A stretch of DNA of 64,000 nucleotides from Rhodospirillales bacterium (GTDB taxonomy: Bacteria > Pseudomonadota > Alphaproteobacteria > ATCC43930 > CGMCC-115725): NCBI GenBank assembly GCA_947473305.1, contig CANJCB010000007.1, forward strand, positions 1-64,000, read 5' to 3'. Positions 61,323 through 64,000 of the stretch are shown here, one piece after another. A program made the position numbers and the translations under genes. The first letter of the stretch is position 1; each line of letters starts with the position of its first letter. Under the pieces are notes generated by a model. It searched no databases and was not told the DNA's origin. It was given only the letters and a program-made list of their open reading frames with translations.

Positions 61323-62747
61323 ATGGCGACGGCTAACGTCACGGTGGTGAGGAACGGTACGGTTTGGACCGGCGGCCCGAAGCCGCGGCTCCTCGCCAAT
61401 TCCGATGTCGTGATCGCCGACGGCAGGATTGCCGCGATCGAGCCCTCCTATCGCGGGCGGGCCGACCTGGAGATCGACGCGGGCGGCGCCCTGGTCGCGC
61501 CCGGCCTCATCAATGCCCATGTCCATCCGGGCGCCAGCCATCGCGCCAGAGGCGTCGCCGAGGATCTCTCCGTCACCGAGGGCGCGGCCTTCTATCACGG
61601 GGTGGGACGGCTCCTGGCCCTCGGCCTCGACGAGCTTCGCCCCGATGAATTCGCGGCGCTCATGGAATGGGACGCGGCCGAACTGCTGCTGGGTGGCGCG
61701 ACGACCATCATCGCCGAGATGATCGTGCCGGTGGAGGCGGGCCTCCATACGATCTGGCTCAACCTGATCGAACGGCTGGGGTTCAGGGGCCAACTCGGCC
61801 TCACTTATCCCAACAAGCTCGGCGCCATCGGCCGGGTCCAGGACGGCAAGATCGTCACCGGCGACGCGGGCGACGTGATGGGGGCGCTGGAAGCCGGCCT
61901 TCGGCTGCACGACACCCATGACGGCACGCTCGGCGGAAGGCTCCGCATCCATCTCTCGCCCCACGGCCCCGACACCGTGCCCGAGGAAGTGCTGCGCGCC
62001 ACCAAGCGCCATTGCGCCGAACGGGGCATCCACGCGCATCTCCATCTCGCCCAGCATCTGTCCGAATGCGAGACGGTCATGGCCCGTACCGGCAAGAGTC
62101 CGGTGCGCTATCTCCACGATATCGGCTTCCTGGGTCCCGATATCATGGCAACCCACGTGACCCATGTGGACGACGCCGATATCGCCCTCCTGGCCGAGAC
62201 CGGGACCCATGTGGTCCATTGCTCCTATCGCAAGGCCAAGGAGGGGATCACCAGCCCCTTCTGGGAATTCCTGGAGAAGGGCGTCAATGTCGCCATCGCC
62301 ACCGACAGCTTCTCCCACGACCTGATCCTGGACCTGAAGCTCGCCTGCCTCTTGGGCAAGATCCGCAGCGGCTCGGTCGGCCATCCGACGGCGCATCAGG
62401 CTCTGGTCTGTGCGACCCATGGGGCGGCGCGCGCGCTCGGCCGGCCCGATCTCGGCTCAATCGAGCCCGGCGCGCGTGGCGATCTCATGGTGGTGGCGCT
62501 CGACACGCCTTTTATCGCCCCGGTCTTCGATCCGATCCGGGCCATGGTCTATCACGCGACCGCCCGCGACATCCGCCACACCCTGGTCGACGGGCAGCCC
62601 GTGGTGCGCGACGGCAAGGTCGTCGGCATCGACCTCGACGCGCTCCGGCCAAAAGTGCAGGCGGCCTGCAATCGGCTCTGGTCCTTGGCGTCTGACCGCA
62701 ATATCCTGCCGGCTGGCGTGACCTATCCCGCAAGCTGTTGTGGTTGA
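61323..62747 (+). CDS. Metal-dependent amidohydrolase (AtzB/SsnA/deaminase class)
   Basis: The 474-residue enzyme is an amidohydrolase of the cytosine/guanine deaminase-chlorohydrolase class. Metal site: LVAPGLINAHVHPGAS (HxH), HAHLHLAQHLSECE, ATHVTHVDDADI and the Asp in AIATDSFSHDL. A short beta-domain surrounds the barrel (RNGTVWTGG at the start; LVDGQPVVRDGKV at the end). The C-terminus ends in SCCG. It probably hydrolyses or deaminates an N-containing ring or guanidine-like group; the true substrate cannot be told. It heads a set with the isomerase-like gene. Confidence 0.88.
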   Translation: MATANVTVVRNGTVWTGGPKPRLLANSDVVIADGRIAAIEPSYRGRADLEIDAGGALVAPGLINAHVHPGASHRARGVAEDLSVTEGAAFYHGVGRLLALGLDELRPDEFAALMEWDAAELLLGGATTIIAEMIVPVEAGLHTIWLNLIERLGFRGQLGLTYPNKLGAIGRVQDGKIVTGDAGDVMGALEAGLRLHDTHDGTLGGRLRIHLSPHGPDTVPEEVLRATKRHCAERGIHAHLHLAQHLSECETVMARTGKSPVRYLHDIGFLGPDIMATHVTHVDDADIALLAETGTHVVHCSYRKAKEGITSPFWEFLEKGVNVAIATDSFSHDLILDLKLACLLGKIRSGSVGHPTAHQALVCATHGAARALGRPDLGSIEPGARGDLMVVALDTPFIAPVFDPIRAMVYHATARDIRHTLVDGQPVVRDGKVVGIDLDALRPKVQAACNRLWSLASDRNILPAGVTYPASCCG

Positions 62748-62756
62748 GGAGAAAAG

Positions 62757-63074
62757 ATGAAGTTCCTCGTCGAGACCGAAGTCTTCGCGGAAGCGCCGGT
62801 CGATCGCCTGAAGGATCTCATCACCGCCCAACTCGCGCGGCGCTCCAAGGGCTATGGCGAGAGCCCGGTGAAGGTTGAGGCCGCCTATGGCGTGCTGGGC
62901 CGGCGCGGCGCGGTCGCCATCGTCGATGCCCCGGACGCCGACACGCTCCAGGCCATCCTGGTCAACGCCCCTCTTTTCCATTTCGAGCGGATGGTGGTAA
63001 CACCGCTCGTCGATCTGCCTTCGTCGCTGAAGCTCATGGCCGAAGCGGCGGAAAAAGTCTCAAAGCCCCTGTGA
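62757..63074 (+). CDS. Muconolactone-isomerase-like protein
   Basis: The 105-residue protein has a ferredoxin-like fold as in muconolactone delta-isomerase: MKFLVETEVF, then NAPLFHFERMVVTPLVD. It lacks enough identity to assign that reaction. The gene is 9 bp after the amidohydrolase, so a joint catabolic role is likely. It may be an isomerase or a small binding protein. Confidence 0.7.
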   Translation: MKFLVETEVFAEAPVDRLKDLITAQLARRSKGYGESPVKVEAAYGVLGRRGAVAIVDAPDADTLQAILVNAPLFHFERMVVTPLVDLPSSLKLMAEAAEKVSKPL

Positions 63075-63099
63075 CGCCTCCTTATCGGAAAAGGATCTC

Positions 63100-63678
63100 A
63101 TGACGATTGTAACCGCCGAGCCGACGCTCCTTTCCGCGCTCCATTGGGGACGCGGAGCGCTCCGCACCATCGCCTGCCTGCTGCTGGGAAGCCTGGTCAT
63201 CGCCGCTTCCGCCCAGGTGAGCGTGCCGTTGAAACCTGTGCCCATGACCATGCAGAGCATGACCGTCCTGCTGGTCGGCATGGCCTATGGCTGGCGGCTC
63301 GGCGCCGCGACGGTGCTGACCTATCTTGCGGAGGGCGCCTTGGGGCTTCCCGTCTTCGCCGGCTTCAACGGGGGGCTGCCCTATATGATGGGGCCGACCG
63401 GCGGCTATCTCGGCGGCTTCGTACTGGCCGCGGCGGCTGTGGGCTGGCTCGCGGAATGCGGCTGGAGCCGCAGCCTCCTCACGGCGGCGGTGGCGCTGCT
63501 CGTGGGCCATGCGATCCTGTTCATTCCCGGCCTCGGCTGGCTGGCGCATTTCATCGGTTGGACGCGGGCGATCACCGCCGGCTTCCTGCCATTCCTGCTC
63601 GGCACGGGCATCAAGGTCGCGCTGGGCGCGGTGCTGATGCGGGCCGCCTGGAAAGTCGCCCCGGCGGAGGGGATTTAA
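63100..63678 (+). CDS. bioY: Biotin transporter BioY
   Basis: The 192-residue membrane protein is BioY, the biotin-binding S component of an ECF transporter or a stand-alone uptake protein: AQVSVPLKPVPMTMQSMTV, YLAEGALGLPVFAGF, GGLPYMMGPTGGYLGGF. It has six helices. No bioM or bioN is present. It is 25 bp behind the isomerase-like gene; whether its place is functional or chance is unknown. Confidence 0.95.
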   Translation: MTIVTAEPTLLSALHWGRGALRTIACLLLGSLVIAASAQVSVPLKPVPMTMQSMTVLLVGMAYGWRLGAATVLTYLAEGALGLPVFAGFNGGLPYMMGPTGGYLGGFVLAAAAVGWLAECGWSRSLLTAAVALLVGHAILFIPGLGWLAHFIGWTRAITAGFLPFLLGTGIKVALGAVLMRAAWKVAPAEGI

Positions 63679-63685
63679 CTCCCGC

Positions 63686-64000
63686 TTGCTCCCCACAGCT
63701 CCCCTTTTCCACCCCTTTTCTCCCGGGAACCTGCAGCTTCCCAATCGGCTTGTGATGGCGCCGATGACCCGGAGCCGCTCTCCGGGCGGCGTTCCGGGAC
63801 CGGATGTCGCCGCCTATTACGCGAGGCGCGCGGCGGGCGGGATCGGGCTCATCATCACCGAGGGCACCTGGATCGACCATCCGGCAGCCGGCAACCGCAC
63901 GGAAGTGCCGCGCTTTTATGGCGAGGACGCGCTGGCGGGCTGGGCCGGCGTCCTCCACGCCGTCCATGAAGCCGGCGGAAAGATCATGCCGCAGCTCTGG
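63686..64000 (+). CDS. Old Yellow Enzyme-type alkene reductase (5' part)
   Basis: The reading frame begins at TTG 63686, 8 bp after bioY, and runs off the right edge, 105 codons in view. It opens with LFHPFSPGNLQLPNRLVMAP, then MTRSRSPGG and ARRAAGGIGLIITEG, then WAGVLHAVHEAGGKIMPQLW, which is the FMN-binding barrel start of NemA/Xenobiotic-reductase-type enzymes. These reduce activated C=C bonds with NAD(P)H. The start is weak (TTG), but no ATG fits the family's N-terminus. Confidence 0.85.
   Translation, partial: MLPTAPLFHPFSPGNLQLPNRLVMAPMTRSRSPGGVPGPDVAAYYARRAAGGIGLIITEGTWIDHPAAGNRTEVPRFYGEDALAGWAGVLHAVHEAGGKIMPQLW

Noticed and set aside
1-64000. Search by eye for tRNA, rRNA, riboswitches and CRISPR arrays
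   Set aside because: No cloverleaf-like sequence, rRNA signature or regularly spaced repeats were seen in the gaps; all gaps are under 300 bp.

Overview
The window reads as a stretch of chromosome from a GC-rich alphaproteobacterium. Pointers are the mtnP/mtnA/class II aldolase set known from Rhodospirillum, a soluble fds-type NAD-linked formate dehydrogenase operon, a phasin, a UbiK-type protein, and tightly packed genes that overlap by 4 bp. I would place it near Rhodospirillales, but nothing here fixes a genus. Genes are dense on both strands. No rRNA, tRNA or CRISPR array was found, and no gene-free stretch exceeds 300 bp.

Layout. 1-2801: end of an IS21-like element that has cut an RND pump gene (also broken by an amber codon), its intact membrane-fusion partner, and a divergent TetR regulator. 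2920-4687: an acidic hypothetical protein and a TPR protein with a glycosyltransferase-like C-terminus. 4684-7845: EmrAB-type drug exporter under a MarR regulator. 7932-11255: MarR, OmpR/EnvZ-like two-component pair and a MhpD/FAH-type hydratase, divergent from ilvE and a zinc-ribbon methyltransferase. 12983-18574: molybdenum cofactor genes (moaE, moaD, moeA, mobB) with a cyclic-nucleotide-binding protein, then pgsA and uvrC. 18607-21719: DUF6134 protein and a feoA-feoB operon with a 53-residue Cys-rich partner behind a Fur-like promoter. 21878-25736: copper handling and oxidase assembly (DUF2946, CopC, CopD-cytochrome c with frameshifted tail, PCuAC, SCO), followed by a convergent hybrid-sensor-type histidine kinase.

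28185-32479 is a compact five-gene catabolic cluster (DUF1185, enamidase-like amidohydrolase, UbiX-like flavoprotein, phthalate-dioxygenase-type reductase, alpha/beta hydrolase) whose substrate is not known to me. 32484-39417 is the fds operon with its LysR regulator; it needs the Mo cofactor made by the moa/moe genes. 39585-42552: small lipoprotein, MBOAT O-acyltransferase and an SGNH-like partner. 42619-45932: S-methylthioadenosine salvage by the DHAP shunt (mtnP, mtnA, aldolase) with an ankyrin protein inserted between them.

46040-57010: housekeeping genes (MipA, ychF, pth, rplY, prs, aminotransferase, pgeF, MidA, lgt, hldD) with a BrnT/BrnA toxin-antitoxin pair wedged in. 57184-61099: ubiK, ybjN, proC, ybaK, TetR, phasin, csaA-like. 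61323-64000: a second amidohydrolase with a muconolactone-isomerase-like protein, bioY and the start of an Old Yellow Enzyme gene that runs off the window.

Most interesting leads: the 28185-32479 cluster with its altered UbiX-like protein, the ankyrin protein inside the MTA salvage operon, the second amidohydrolase cluster, and several palindromic operators (emrR, fds, phasin).
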